Shown: piece after piece, positions 52,604 to 61,746 of the stretch
Numbering within the stretch: the first letter of the stretch is position 1
Layout: the number at the start of each line of letters is the position of its first letter
Source of the DNA: Chondromyces crocatus
GTDB taxonomy: Bacteria; Myxococcota_A; Polyangia; Polyangiales; Polyangiaceae
Assembly: GCF_001189295.1 (NCBI RefSeq)
Contig: NZ_CP012159.1
Location: 1,360,001-1,424,000 of the forward strand
Direction of reading: 5' to 3'
DNA length: 64,000 bases
Position numbers and translations under genes: made by a program
The notes under the pieces: generated by a model
The model's input: the letters and a program-made list of their open reading frames with translations, nothing else
The model's database searches: none
What the model was told of the DNA's origin: nothing

Positions 52604-54799
52604 GTGACGCCCAAGGAATTCCAGAAGCAGCTCAAGGCCCTCCTCCTCAGCCCTGTCGACGGCATGGACTGGGAGGACAAGCTGGCGCGTGTCCGGCAGT
52701 ACCTGCGCACGATCGAGGCGCGAGCGAACCCGCAAGAGGAGTCGGCAGAGCTTCTGCCCGCGGTGGAGATCATTCCCTTCGAGGCCGGCAAGCGTCCGCT
52801 CGACGAGGCGCTCTATCCAGGGCACGGGTGCAGCGAACGCTCGGGTCTCCTGAGCACGGCGCCGGACGCGGTCCTCCAGGGGGAGGACGAGGTGTGGATC
52901 CTGTTCCGGCTCCGGGATCTCTACGCATACGTCGCGCCCTTTCAGCGGTCGTTCGAGGTGACGCTGTCGGCCTGGTACTTGCCGCCGCCAGGGGTCGACG
53001 CCGCGCCGGTACCCGTGCCGGGGCTCGTCGGGGTGCCGATCGCGCCGCAGGTGGTCGCGCGGGATGCGTATCCGCTGCCGGCGCTGGAGCCGTCGGACTT
53101 TGCCGAGTTTCACCGGACGCTCTTCGTCGCGTCGCTGCGCCCGCGAGAGCAGCTCGTGCCGGCGGTGCTTCCGGAGGCGCTGCGCGAGCGCACGCCCGAC
53201 GGTGCCGATCCGTTCACGTTCGCGCACCGGTTTCAGCAGGCGTTGCGCCTGGAGATCACGCTCTCGGAAGGAGGGGAGCGGCTGTCGTCGGCGACGACGG
53301 AGGTGGAGATCTTCGACACGGGGCGCTTCGGGTCGCTCTACGCGCGGCTGCTCGACGAGCTGGTGAAGGCCGACCTCGTCGCGCAGCAGGAGCAGCTGCG
53401 CGTCGACGATCTCCACGTCGGCTACCACCCGTGGTTCCCGGTGCTCACCATCGGGGCCGACAAGGCGAACCTGTACCTCCGCGCCATCCGCCAGGATCTG
53501 GAGATGCAGCGCCGCAACTTGCCGGACCCGCGCTGGCTCTTGCGGGTGGGGCTGTACCTGGAGCTGCTCACCTGCCTGGGGATCATGGAGGCGGTGCGGG
53601 ACGAGTACCCGGATCTGCTCACGCCCGCGGAGCGCGCGGTGTTCGAGAAGAGCCCGGCGTTCGCGCCGATCCGCGAGCGGCTCCGCGTGGACGACTGGCG
53701 CAAGGTCTGGGAGCTGCGAGAGATCGCGCCGCACCGCGCCGGATCGTTCTCGTCGGTGTCGGTGATCCTGTCGAACCTTTTGCGCAAGCAGCGAGCGACG
53801 CTGGGCTTCCTGCACACGCACCACGAGGACCTGAAGGCCGCGCTGGAGCTGGCCGGGCCGAACCTGGTCGACGCGCAGGAGACGTGGCACCGGGTGTTCC
53901 GCGACGCCGAGCGAGCGGTGCTCCGGAACGCGGAGATCGCGTTCCCGGAGCTGCGGCAGCTCGACGCGCGGCTGCGGGAGTTCGCGCTGTGGCACCAGCG
54001 GGGCGACATGCGGGTGCTCGGGTTGACGGTGCTGCCCGAGGCGTTGACGTCGCTGTTCGGGGATCAAGACGGGATCTACCCGTCGGCCTGTCGTCAGTAC
54101 CGGCGCTCGATGAACGAGGTGGCCGGCTGGGCGGCGTCGCATGGGCTGATGGACTTCACCGGGGAGGAGTGCATCCCGCCCAACGCGAGCTTGCTGGAGG
54201 CGCAGATGCACCAGCACCCGAAGCTGCTCGACGCCCTGCAGCGGCGCGATGGCTACGGTCGGGACCTGGAGGTGTCGGCGCCGCGGGCGGGGACGTCACC
54301 CGGGAGCCTGGACGAGGTGATTGGGGTGCTGCGCGGGGCGAAGGTGTTCGGTCCGCTGATGGACCGGGAGCTGCGGCGGCTGGCACAGCGGGCGCGGCGG
54401 GCGGTGTACGGGCCGCTCGATCGGGTGGTGGTGCAGGGGAACTCGGACGCGTCGATGTTCGTGGTGGCCTCGGGTTCGGTGGAGGTGCTGGTGCGGCTCG
54501 GCGATGGGCGGGACGCGCCGCTGGCGACGCTGGAGGCGGGGGCGATCTTCGGCGAGATCGCGCTGCTGACGGGGGAAGAGCGCTCGGCGACGGTGCGGGC
54601 CGTCGAGGAGGTGGTGCTCTACGAGATCACGAAGGAGGCGCTGCAGCCGATCATCGAGGCGCGCCCTCAGCTCGTGGTGGAGCTGGCGCGGCTGATGGCG
54701 CTGCGCCAGGCCGATCTGCGCGAGGTCGCCGGTCGTGTGCACGAGGAGGAGCAGACGAGGAGCCTCGCTGCGCGCATCCGGGGGTTCTTCCTGGGCTGA
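52604..54799 (+). CDS. Cyclic-nucleotide-binding-domain protein, 731 aa
   Basis: Starts with GTG. Residues 1-570 form a large helical region without a recognised domain. Residues about 575-700 form a cNMP-binding (CAP-like) domain: VYGPLDRVVVQGNSDASMFV, GSVEVLVRL and the phosphate-binding cassette GAIFGEIALLTGEERSATVR, in which the Gly-Glu-x-(Ala/Leu)-Leu and Arg positions for cyclic nucleotide contact are kept. There is no DNA-binding helix-turn-helix and no membrane segment. A cAMP- or cGMP-responsive scaffold or regulator is inferred. Downstream is a 32-bp repeat and a convergent kinase gene. Confidence 0.75.
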   Translation: MTPKEFQKQLKALLLSPVDGMDWEDKLARVRQYLRTIEARANPQEESAELLPAVEIIPFEAGKRPLDEALYPGHGCSERSGLLSTAPDAVLQGEDEVWILFRLRDLYAYVAPFQRSFEVTLSAWYLPPPGVDAAPVPVPGLVGVPIAPQVVARDAYPLPALEPSDFAEFHRTLFVASLRPREQLVPAVLPEALRERTPDGADPFTFAHRFQQALRLEITLSEGGERLSSATTEVEIFDTGRFGSLYARLLDELVKADLVAQQEQLRVDDLHVGYHPWFPVLTIGADKANLYLRAIRQDLEMQRRNLPDPRWLLRVGLYLELLTCLGIMEAVRDEYPDLLTPAERAVFEKSPAFAPIRERLRVDDWRKVWELREIAPHRAGSFSSVSVILSNLLRKQRATLGFLHTHHEDLKAALELAGPNLVDAQETWHRVFRDAERAVLRNAEIAFPELRQLDARLREFALWHQRGDMRVLGLTVLPEALTSLFGDQDGIYPSACRQYRRSMNEVAGWAASHGLMDFTGEECIPPNASLLEAQMHQHPKLLDALQRRDGYGRDLEVSAPRAGTSPGSLDEVIGVLRGAKVFGPLMDRELRRLAQRARRAVYGPLDRVVVQGNSDASMFVVASGSVEVLVRLGDGRDAPLATLEAGAIFGEIALLTGEERSATVRAVEEVVLYEITKEALQPIIEARPQLVVELARLMALRQADLREVAGRVHEEEQTRSLAARIRGFFLG

Positions 54800-54820
54800 G
54801 CGCGAGCGCCCGAGGGGAGC

Positions 54821-54916
54821 GCAGGCGTCGGGCGTCGAGCGCTCAGCGGCGCGCAGGCGTCGGGCGTCGAGCGCTCAGCGGCGCGCAGGCGTCGGTCGAC
54901 GAGCGCTCAGGGGCCG
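54821..54916. repeat. 32-bp tandem repeat, 3 copies, between convergent genes
   Basis: Copies begin at 54821, 54853 and 54885 with GCAGGCGTCGG. Copies 1 and 2 are nearly identical; copy 3 carries several changes and runs into the last codons of the kinase gene (stop at 54907). It occupies the whole gap between two convergent genes. GAGCGCTC inside each copy is a short palindrome. Confidence 0.85.
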
Positions 54917-56742
54917 CGGAGGAGCCAGGCGACGGCGTCGCTCTCGGCCTGGAAGAAGGAGTACTCGGGTAGGCGCATGTCGGTGGAGAGGCGGCCGATC
55001 TGCATCTTCGAGAGCGCGCTGCTGACGAGGTTCGCCGCCCTGCGCATACCGTGCTTGCGCGCGAACTCCATGGTCTTCTCGACGTAGGCGTTCACCTCGG
55101 GTTTCTGCGCGGCGAACTCGGAGATGTCGGCGAGCACGTACCAGGGCCTGCCCTCGCCAGCGGAGCCGTCAGAGGAGGCTCCGCTACGCGCGGCTTCGTT
55201 GACGACGAGGGCGGCCTTCGCCCGGAAGTCGTCGAGGTATGCCCGGGCCTCGTGGATGTCCCAGAAGCCCCACACCTTGAGCCGGACGATGCAGTGTTGC
55301 AGGTCGGCGACCACGCGGAAGCGACGCTGTCCGCCGGTGCTGCTGCTGGCGCTGGGGGCGCTGCTGCCGGTGCTGGACCCGCTGCCGGTGCCGGGGGCGT
55401 TGCTGGCGTGGTTGCCGCTACCAGCGCTGGGGGCGTTGCTGCCACTTCTGCTGGCGCTGGGGGGGCTGCTGGCGTGGCTGCTGTTGCCAGCACCGGGGGC
55501 GTTGCTGCCACTTCTGCTGGCGCTGGGGGGGCTGCTGGCGTGGCTGCTGTTGCCAGCACCGGGGGCGTTGCTGCGGCGCTTGCTGCCGCTGGGGGTGAGG
55601 TGGCCGTGGAGGTGGGCGTCCTCGTGGTGTGGAGCCGGGCGCTGTGAGGCGGGTGAAGGCGGCTCGGGGGAGGCGGGGGGCGAGACGCTCTGGCGTGCGA
55701 GCGGCGGGAGGCGCTCTTGCAAGATGGTGGCGCCGCGGAGGCGGGAGACCGAGATTTCCTCGCTGTGGTGCGTGGGCTCGGGCGTCGCGTACTCGGTGGC
55801 GCCGAGCGTGAGGGGGGGGCCGGTGCGGCGCTCGCGCGGTGCGTTCGGCAAAAGGACGTCGAGCGCGGTGCCGAGTTCGAGGATGGCCTGGGAGGCGCGC
55901 TGGAAGCGCGCGTCGGGGCGCGCGGCCGTGGCTTTCGAGAACCAGGCGTTGAAATTCTCCGGGAGCTTGCGGCCGCGGCGGCGGAGTGCGCGCTCGACGG
56001 GGGGCTCGGTCGGCCCGGCGAGGACGGCGATGGCGAGCATGTACGACGAGCCCGCGGCCTCGGCTTCTTCGCGCCAGTAGGTCTCGCCGACGAGGAGGGC
56101 GTAGCCGACCTGCGCGAGCGCGTAGACGTCGGCGGTGGCGCCGATGGTGCGCTCGGCGCGGACCTGCTCGGGTGCCATGTAGGCGGGGGTGCCGACCATG
56201 CTCTGCGTGAGGGTGGTGCCCTCGCCGAGCACCTTGGCGATGCCGAAGTCGAGAATCTTGAGGCAGGGAGAGCCGTCGTCGCGCTCGGTGAGGAAGAGGT
56301 TCTCGGGCTTGAGGTCGCGGTGGACGACGCCGGCCGCATGCGCTCGGTCGAGGGCGAGCGCGGCCTGGAAGAGGAGCATCACCACCTCGGCGGCGGAGAT
56401 CGAGCCGCGTCGGCGCACGAGGGCGCCCAGGTCCTCGCCCTGGAGCAGCTCCATCACGAGGAAGGGGGTGGCGGAGGCGTCGTCGACGCCGGCGTCGTAG
56501 ACGCGGACGATGTGGTCGCTCTCGAGCGAGCCGGTGATGCGCGTCTCTCGCTCGAAGCGGGTGCGCAGCTCGGGGCTCGCCATGAGGGTGGGGAGCATGA
56601 TCTTGAGCGCGCGTCGTCCGGAGGTGACCTCGTCGAGGACCTCGTAGACGGCGCCCATGCCGCCGGCCTTCAAGCAGCGCCGGATGCGGTAGCGGCCGTT
56701 GAAGAGGCCTTCGAGTTGAGGAACTGCAGCTTGGGCGCCCAT
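54907..56742 (-). CDS. Hanks-type Ser/Thr kinase with repeat linker and C-terminal STAS-like domain
   Basis: A 611-aa protein. The kinase domain (about 15-290) has LKAGGMGAVYE, RRALKIM (Lys), HRDLKPEN, DFGIA and YMAPEQV. A 180-residue linker follows, rich in Ser, Ala, Asn and Pro, with 22-residue repeats (APGAGNSSHASSPPSASRSG). The last 130 residues (RFRVVADLQHCIVRLKVWGF, YVLADISEFAAQKPEVNAYV) resemble SpoIIAA/STAS-like domains found in partner-switching or in small myxobacterial proteins. There is no membrane helix. It is probably a cytosolic kinase whose STAS-like end binds a partner. It is convergent with the cNMP-binding gene. Confidence 0.88.
   Translation of the reverse strand: MGAQAAVPQLEGLFNGRYRIRRCLKAGGMGAVYEVLDEVTSGRRALKIMLPTLMASPELRTRFERETRITGSLESDHIVRVYDAGVDDASATPFLVMELLQGEDLGALVRRRGSISAAEVVMLLFQAALALDRAHAAGVVHRDLKPENLFLTERDDGSPCLKILDFGIAKVLGEGTTLTQSMVGTPAYMAPEQVRAERTIGATADVYALAQVGYALLVGETYWREEAEAAGSSYMLAIAVLAGPTEPPVERALRRRGRKLPENFNAWFSKATAARPDARFQRASQAILELGTALDVLLPNAPRERRTGPPLTLGATEYATPEPTHHSEEISVSRLRGATILQERLPPLARQSVSPPASPEPPSPASQRPAPHHEDAHLHGHLTPSGSKRRSNAPGAGNSSHASSPPSASRSGSNAPGAGNSSHASSPPSASRSGSNAPSAGSGNHASNAPGTGSGSSTGSSAPSASSSTGGQRRFRVVADLQHCIVRLKVWGFWDIHEARAYLDDFRAKAALVVNEAARSGASSDGSAGEGRPWYVLADISEFAAQKPEVNAYVEKTMEFARKHGMRRAANLVSSALSKMQIGRLSTDMRLPEYSFFQAESDAVAWLLRGP
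55441..55572 (-). repeat. 66-bp in-frame tandem repeat in the kinase linker
   Basis: Two nearly identical 66-bp units (55441-55506 and 55507-55572) encode the 22-residue linker repeat, with degenerate partial units on either side. It is in frame, so copy-number change alters only linker length. Confidence 0.75.
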
Positions 56743-56966
56743 GAGAACTCGTCAGCCTGTTCGCGCTCGTGGCGGAGTGCGCCGGTGCGTCGTCCGGTGC
56801 GCTCTCGGTCATCCGCGTGACGGAAGGAGCTTCCCGCACGCCACGGCGAGGTGCTCTGAGCGAGGAAAGTACCAGCGCCCTCCACGAGCGACAAGCGCGA
56901 CGCCCGGGGCCGATCGTGCGGGGCGGCACACGATGTCGCGGGCATGCTCGTGATCGGCGTGCGCGG

Positions 56967-57830
56967 TCATGGGCGCAGGACGTCGAGGAGTGCAGCCCAC
57001 AAAGAGGTCACGTCCGGGAAGCGCGCTTCGCGGGAGGTGGCGAGCGCGCGCGCGACCCAGGCGTCGATGGCTGCGGGGAGGTCGGGGCGACGGGCCTTCA
57101 AGCTGGGGCGAGGGCCGTGCATGCAGGCGACGATGAGGTCGATGCGGGTCTCGGCCTGGAAGGGGGGCTGCCCTGCGAGGGCGCGGAAGATCACCGCGCC
57201 CAACGAGTAGACGTCGAGGCGGTGGTCGAGCTCGTGCGGTCTGCCCATCCATACCTCGGGCGCGATGTATGCTGGGGATCCGGCGATGGCGCCCTTGGTG
57301 GTGAGCGGATCGGCGGCGAGGTCCTTGGCGAGCCCGAAGTCGAGGAGGCGGACGACGCCCTGGTCAGGGTCTTCGAGGACGAAGATGTTCGCCGGCTTGA
57401 GGTCGCGGTGGATGATGCCGCGCGCGTGGGCCGTCTCCAGGGTCTTCACGATGGGCTCGAACAGCGTGATCAGGCGCTCCTGGGTGAGCCGTCGGCCCTC
57501 GGTGTCGAGGGCGCGCAGGGTGGCTTCCAGGTCACGGCCGTGGAGCAGCTCGAGGACGAGGTAGAGGGTGCCCTGGGGGGTGCTGCCGAAGGCGCGCACC
57601 TCGGCGGCGCTGGTGCCAGCGAGGGCGCTCATTGCGCGGGCTTCTCGGGTGAGGCGGGCCTTCAGGCCTTCGTTCGCGGCGAGTTCGGGGTGCAGGCACT
57701 TGATGGCGACCTCGGCGCCGTGGGCGGTCAGGTCGCGGGCGCGGAAGACGGTGCCGTGCGCGCCGGCGCCCAGCTCGTCGAGCAGCTCGTAGCGTTCGTC
57801 GACCACGTCACCGACGTCGAAGATCTCCAT
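56967..57830 (-). CDS. Hanks-type Ser/Thr protein kinase, compact cytosolic
   Basis: A 287-aa protein that is almost entirely kinase domain: LGAGAHGTVFRA (P-loop), VAIKCL (Lys), HRDLKPANI, DFGLA and YIAPEVW. The Ala/His in the P-loop replaces the more usual GGMG pattern. The ATG at 57830 has CGGAG eight bases upstream and is preferred to a GTG 15 bases earlier. There is no extracellular or regulatory domain, so it is likely to be controlled by a partner. It is 224 bases from the start of the larger kinase on the same strand. Confidence 0.9.
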   Translation of the reverse strand: MEIFDVGDVVDERYELLDELGAGAHGTVFRARDLTAHGAEVAIKCLHPELAANEGLKARLTREARAMSALAGTSAAEVRAFGSTPQGTLYLVLELLHGRDLEATLRALDTEGRRLTQERLITLFEPIVKTLETAHARGIIHRDLKPANIFVLEDPDQGVVRLLDFGLAKDLAADPLTTKGAIAGSPAYIAPEVWMGRPHELDHRLDVYSLGAVIFRALAGQPPFQAETRIDLIVACMHGPRPSLKARRPDLPAAIDAWVARALATSREARFPDVTSLWAALLDVLRP

Positions 57831-58091
57831 GCGCTCCGGGCTCACTGAGGAAGATGAAGGTCATGCGGCGAGCGCGGAGCGTAGGTCGCGCGGGCCGTCC
57901 GCTGCAACGCGACTCGGGGCTTCGCGGCCGAGGAGCTGGGGAGGGTGTGGGCCAGTGAACCGCAGGTGCGCCGTGTCGTCAGGCGAGGGACGTGAGGGGC
58001 GGGCGTCGGAGGGGAGGTGGCGGGGCTGCGAGGAGAGGGGAGGACGTGGGCTTCGTGAAAGGTCGGGTGTGATGGCGTTGCACGACGGCAC

Positions 58092-58952
58092 TCACCGAGG
58101 CGAGAGAGGCGGTGGTGCGTCGTTCGCCAGGGTGACTTCCTGTTTGCGCAGCCAGTGTCGGAGGAGGGGGAGGAAAGCGTCCGGTCGTTCCAGGTGCGCT
58201 GCATGGCCTGCGTCGGGAATCACGTCGAGGCGGGCGGTGGGGGCGCGTTGCGACGAGGGCGTGGGTTGCGCGTGTGTGTTCAGGAGGGGGAGCATGCGAC
58301 GCGCGATCGAGGTGAACTTCTCGTCACGTGCGCCGGTGATGAGCAGGATGGGCATGGTGAGCTGGTGGAGACGTGACCACAGCGGCGTCTGCGTGCCGGT
58401 GCCGAGGTGGCGCAGGGCGGAGGCGAGGCCAGTCGGTGTGTTCTCTTCCCGGGCGGCGCGGCTCCGGGTGTCGTGGGGGAGTCCGCTGAACAAGGGCTGC
58501 GCGAGCCACTCGTCGAGGAAGGCGGAGACGCCGATGCGCTCCAGTCGGTCGGCGAGGCGGCGGTCGGACGCTTCGCGCTCGGCGCGCGCGTCGCTGTCCT
58601 CGATGCCCGGCGTGGCGCCGACGAGCACGAGGGCACGGACGAGGTCGGGGCGTGCGAGCGCGAGGTGGAGGCAGACGCGGCCTCCGAGCGAGTACCCGAG
58701 GTAGGCGGCGCGGCCGCCGGCATCGCCGAGGCGATCGGCTGCGTCCCAGAGGTCGCCGACGGCGGGGGAAGAGCGCCCGTGGCCAGGCAGGTCGACCCGG
58801 ACCACTTCGTGGTCGTGCTGGAGGGCGCCGGGCAGGTCTGCCCAGCCGTGGCCATTCTGGGTGAAGCCATGGACGAGCACGAGCCGGGGGCCGCTGCCGT
58901 GGGTCTGGCGGTGGAGCGCGGGGGCGCTCGGGGCTGGTGCGGGGGTCGTCAT
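58092..58952 (-). CDS. menH: MenH-like alpha/beta hydrolase (2-succinyl-6-hydroxy-2,4-cyclohexadiene-1-carboxylate synthase)
   Basis: A 286-aa alpha/beta-hydrolase. LVHGFTQNGHGW, the nucleophile elbow GYSLGGR (Ser), VLVGATPGIED, ARAEREASDRRLADRLERIG, LITGARDEKF (Asp) and IPDAGHAAHLE (His) match the MenH pattern. MenH removes pyruvate to form SHCHC in menaquinone synthesis. No other men gene is in the window, and many C-C hydrolases share these features, so the specific reaction is likely but unproven. It is divergent from the di-iron protein gene. Confidence 0.8.
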   Translation of the reverse strand: MTTPAPAPSAPALHRQTHGSGPRLVLVHGFTQNGHGWADLPGALQHDHEVVRVDLPGHGRSSPAVGDLWDAADRLGDAGGRAAYLGYSLGGRVCLHLALARPDLVRALVLVGATPGIEDSDARAEREASDRRLADRLERIGVSAFLDEWLAQPLFSGLPHDTRSRAAREENTPTGLASALRHLGTGTQTPLWSRLHQLTMPILLITGARDEKFTSIARRMLPLLNTHAQPTPSSQRAPTARLDVIPDAGHAAHLERPDAFLPLLRHWLRKQEVTLANDAPPPLSPR

Positions 58953-59062
58953 CTGGAGGTCGCGGAAAGTCGGTGCGTCTCGCGGGAGCAGGTTGCGATG
59001 AAACGGGGGAGGAGGGGCAGGAAAGCTTCTGGGATCCCGTGGCGAGGTGCTTAGAATCTCGC

Positions 59063-60028
59063 ATGGACCTGGATCGCATGCTCGAGCAGTGCAGGCGCGA
59101 TCAGTGGAGCGTGAGCGATCTCGACTGGAGTGGCTCGCCGCGCTCGATGTCGCGTGAAGACGAAGAGCAGATCGTGCAGCTCTTCACGGACATGGCCGGC
59201 ATCGAGAGGCTGGCCTCGGCGATGTTCCGTGAGCAGGAGCGGCGGGTGGAGGATCCGCGGCTCAAGGCCATCTTCGCGACCTTCATCCGTGACGAGATCC
59301 GGCACGCGCAGACGGCGCAGATGCTGGCTGATTTTTATGACGTGCATCACTTCCGGCACTACCAGGAGAGCGAGAGCCTCCGGGCGTTCTCGTCGGTGTT
59401 CGTGGAGGCGATCCATCACCTCTCGGACGACGTGGCGAACGCGTACATCGTGACGGGGGAGCTCTTGCTGGACATCGCGCTCCTCCGGTCGATCGACGAT
59501 CACGTCGGCGACGCGATGAGCGGGGCGGCGATGCGGCTCATCAACCGCGACGAGTCGCGTCACATCGCGATCGACTACTACATGAGCGCTTACTATGCGT
59601 CGGACGAGTACGAGGAGAAGCAGAAGCTGAAGCCGAAGCTCGGGCTGAAGGAGCGGGCGCAGGCGGCGAGCACGTTCTCGCGGATGCTGTACCGGGCGCA
59701 GCCGTTCATCCGGGATGTGTTCCTGCGCCCGATGGAGAAGCTGGATCCGCGGGGGAAGCGGCTGCGAGCAGCGTTCAAGCGGTCGCAGCTCCTCGGGATG
59801 AAGGAGAAGTCGGCGCGGCGGCCGTTCACGCGGTTCACCCGGTCGCTCCAGGCGGGGTTCGAGAACCCGGTACTCAGGCCGGTGCTGGGCGATGTGTTCG
59901 TGCGTCTCTCGGGGGTGGGGCCGGATTTTCTGGCGCGGCTCTACACGGACGAGGAGCTGACGCGCGCGCGGGGGATGTCGTACGAGGCGCTCGCCGACGA
60001 GGCGCTGGAAGCGAAGCAAGAGAACTGA
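59063..60028 (+). CDS. Ferritin-like di-iron protein (AurF / ribonucleotide-reductase-like)
   Basis: A 321-aa helical protein with two carboxylate-histidine signatures of di-iron enzymes: FIRDEIRHAQTAQ (ExxH) and INRDESRHIAIDYY (ExxH), plus Glu residues in IVTGELLLDIALL and MAGIERLASAMFREQE. This layout resembles AurF-like N-oxygenases and other p-aminobenzoate-N-oxygenase or reductase-R2-like proteins. The C-terminal 120 residues are basic and unrecognised. A substrate oxidation with O2 is inferred. The ATG at 59063 is the first in a frame where further upstream sequence is antisense to menH. Confidence 0.75.
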   Translation: MDLDRMLEQCRRDQWSVSDLDWSGSPRSMSREDEEQIVQLFTDMAGIERLASAMFREQERRVEDPRLKAIFATFIRDEIRHAQTAQMLADFYDVHHFRHYQESESLRAFSSVFVEAIHHLSDDVANAYIVTGELLLDIALLRSIDDHVGDAMSGAAMRLINRDESRHIAIDYYMSAYYASDEYEEKQKLKPKLGLKERAQAASTFSRMLYRAQPFIRDVFLRPMEKLDPRGKRLRAAFKRSQLLGMKEKSARRPFTRFTRSLQAGFENPVLRPVLGDVFVRLSGVGPDFLARLYTDEELTRARGMSYEALADEALEAKQEN

Positions 60029-60064
60029 CGGGAGAGGGAAGCGACGGGCGGCGTCGTCGTCGGG

Positions 60065-61702
60065 TCACTTCTTCTTCTTGGTGTTGAGCTTGATCTTGCC
60101 GACGTTGGGGAGGTCGACCTCGAAGACCTTGGGCGAGGTGCCGTTGCCCTGGGCGCTGGTGGCCGTGGCTTTGCCGACTGGAGCCTGAGCGAGGGGGACG
60201 GGCTGCGGCGCCGTGTCGGTGGACAGGTTGGTGGAGGCAAAGGGCGCGGCGCTCGGGGAGGGAGCGTGCTCGGGAGGCGTGGTGGAAAAGGCTGAGTCAG
60301 GGGTCGCGTCCGAGGAGGGGAGGGCGTTCGCGGGCTTGTCCGGAGACGAGGGCGCTGGGGTGGTGTCGTCGTCGCGGAGGGCGAACCAGAGGGCGCCGAC
60401 GAGGAGCAAGGTGACGAGGACGCCGAGCACGCTGAGGAGGATGCCGATGTGCAGCGTGCGGCGCTGGGCGCCGGTCGGGTCGTCGTAGGTGGCGGTGGCG
60501 GTGAGCGTGGAGGCGACGCCCGAAGCTCCCCGGTGGGGCTGGGGCGGTTGTGCGTGGCCAGGGTGAGGGGTGGAGGGGAGGGGCGCGGAGGCTGCCGCGT
60601 TGGTCGTCGAGGCCGGGCTGTCGGTGGGCGGGGAGCCGAGGCTGATCTCGCTGCCGGCGTCCTGGATGAGGGTGGGGGCGAAGGAGGCCTGGATCGCCGC
60701 GCCACCGCCCGCGATGACGGAGCTCGGGAGCGAGGGAAGGGAGCCGCGCTGGGGAGGAGCTGAGGGGACGCCGACGGCTGGCGAAGGTGCCGCGGTGCCG
60801 GGGAGGTGGCCTTCGGAGAGCTGCGCCATGGCGTAGGAAGGGAGCTCGCCGCGGCGGGCGGAGCGAACGTCCTGTTGCATGGTGCGTGCGTCGGGGTAGC
60901 GGCGTTCTTTCTCGAATGCGAGGGCGCGGTCGACGATGAGGCAGAGGCCTGGCGGCGCGCCGCGGGCGATGGTGCCGAGGCGAGGCGCGGGCTGGGTGGC
61001 CATCTTGACGAGCAGCTCGGAGTCGGTCCGGGCTTCGTGGAGGCGGCGCTTCGTGACGATGCGAAACATGGTGGCGCCGACGGAGAAGAGGTCGGAGCGC
61101 TGGTCGACGCCCGTGCCCTTCACCTGTTCGGGGGCCATGTACGAGACGGTGCCGAGCGTGGCGCCAGCGCGGGTGCGCAGCTCGGTGCGGACGCCGTCGC
61201 GCAGGTGCGCGATGCCGAAGTCGAGGACCTTGATGCGGCCGTCACGGAGGAGGAAGAGGTTGTCGGGCTTGATGTCGCGGTGAATGATCCCTTGGTCGTG
61301 CGCCGCGGCGAGGACGTCGAGAAGCTCGTCGGTGATGCGGAGGAGTTCTGGAGCGTCGATGCCGTCGAGGCGCTGGGCGCGGTCCCAGAGGGGCTCGCCG
61401 TCGAGGAGTTCCATGACGAGGAAGGGGACGCCGTCGTCGGTGACGTCGATGTCGCGGATCTCGACGACGCCGGGGTGGTGGAACTTGTTGACGGCCTGCG
61501 CTTCACGCTCGAAGCGGGCGCGGAGGTCCTTGTTTCGCGCGATGTCGGGGTGGAGGATCTTGATGGCCTCTTGGCGCCCGATGGAGTGCGTCGCTGCGTA
61601 CACGGCGGCCATGCCACCGATGCCGATGAGCCGATCGAGGCGCCATTTACCGCGGAGGACGGTGCCGAGGCGCTTCTCGAATTCCTCTCTGTCTTCGCTC
61701 AT
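60065..61702 (-). CDS. Transmembrane Hanks-type Ser/Thr protein kinase
   Basis: A 545-aa kinase. The catalytic domain (about 15-280) has LIGIGGMAAVYAA, QEAIKIL (Lys), HRDIKPDN, DFGIA and YMAPEQV. A Pro/Ser-rich juxtamembrane region (300-405) leads to one membrane helix (LLSVLGVLVTLLLVGALWF), then a short extracytoplasmic tail ending in a basic run (KIKLNTKKKK). No PASTA or other sensor domain is seen, so the signal input is not evident. The gene ends 37 bases from the convergent di-iron protein gene. Confidence 0.92.
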   Translation of the reverse strand: MSEDREEFEKRLGTVLRGKWRLDRLIGIGGMAAVYAATHSIGRQEAIKILHPDIARNKDLRARFEREAQAVNKFHHPGVVEIRDIDVTDDGVPFLVMELLDGEPLWDRAQRLDGIDAPELLRITDELLDVLAAAHDQGIIHRDIKPDNLFLLRDGRIKVLDFGIAHLRDGVRTELRTRAGATLGTVSYMAPEQVKGTGVDQRSDLFSVGATMFRIVTKRRLHEARTDSELLVKMATQPAPRLGTIARGAPPGLCLIVDRALAFEKERRYPDARTMQQDVRSARRGELPSYAMAQLSEGHLPGTAAPSPAVGVPSAPPQRGSLPSLPSSVIAGGGAAIQASFAPTLIQDAGSEISLGSPPTDSPASTTNAAASAPLPSTPHPGHAQPPQPHRGASGVASTLTATATYDDPTGAQRRTLHIGILLSVLGVLVTLLLVGALWFALRDDDTTPAPSSPDKPANALPSSDATPDSAFSTTPPEHAPSPSAAPFASTNLSTDTAPQPVPLAQAPVGKATATSAQGNGTSPKVFEVDLPNVGKIKLNTKKKK

Positions 61703-61746
61703 CGCACCGCCCGGATCTCGCCGCAGGTGGGGAGGGAGTCAACGGC

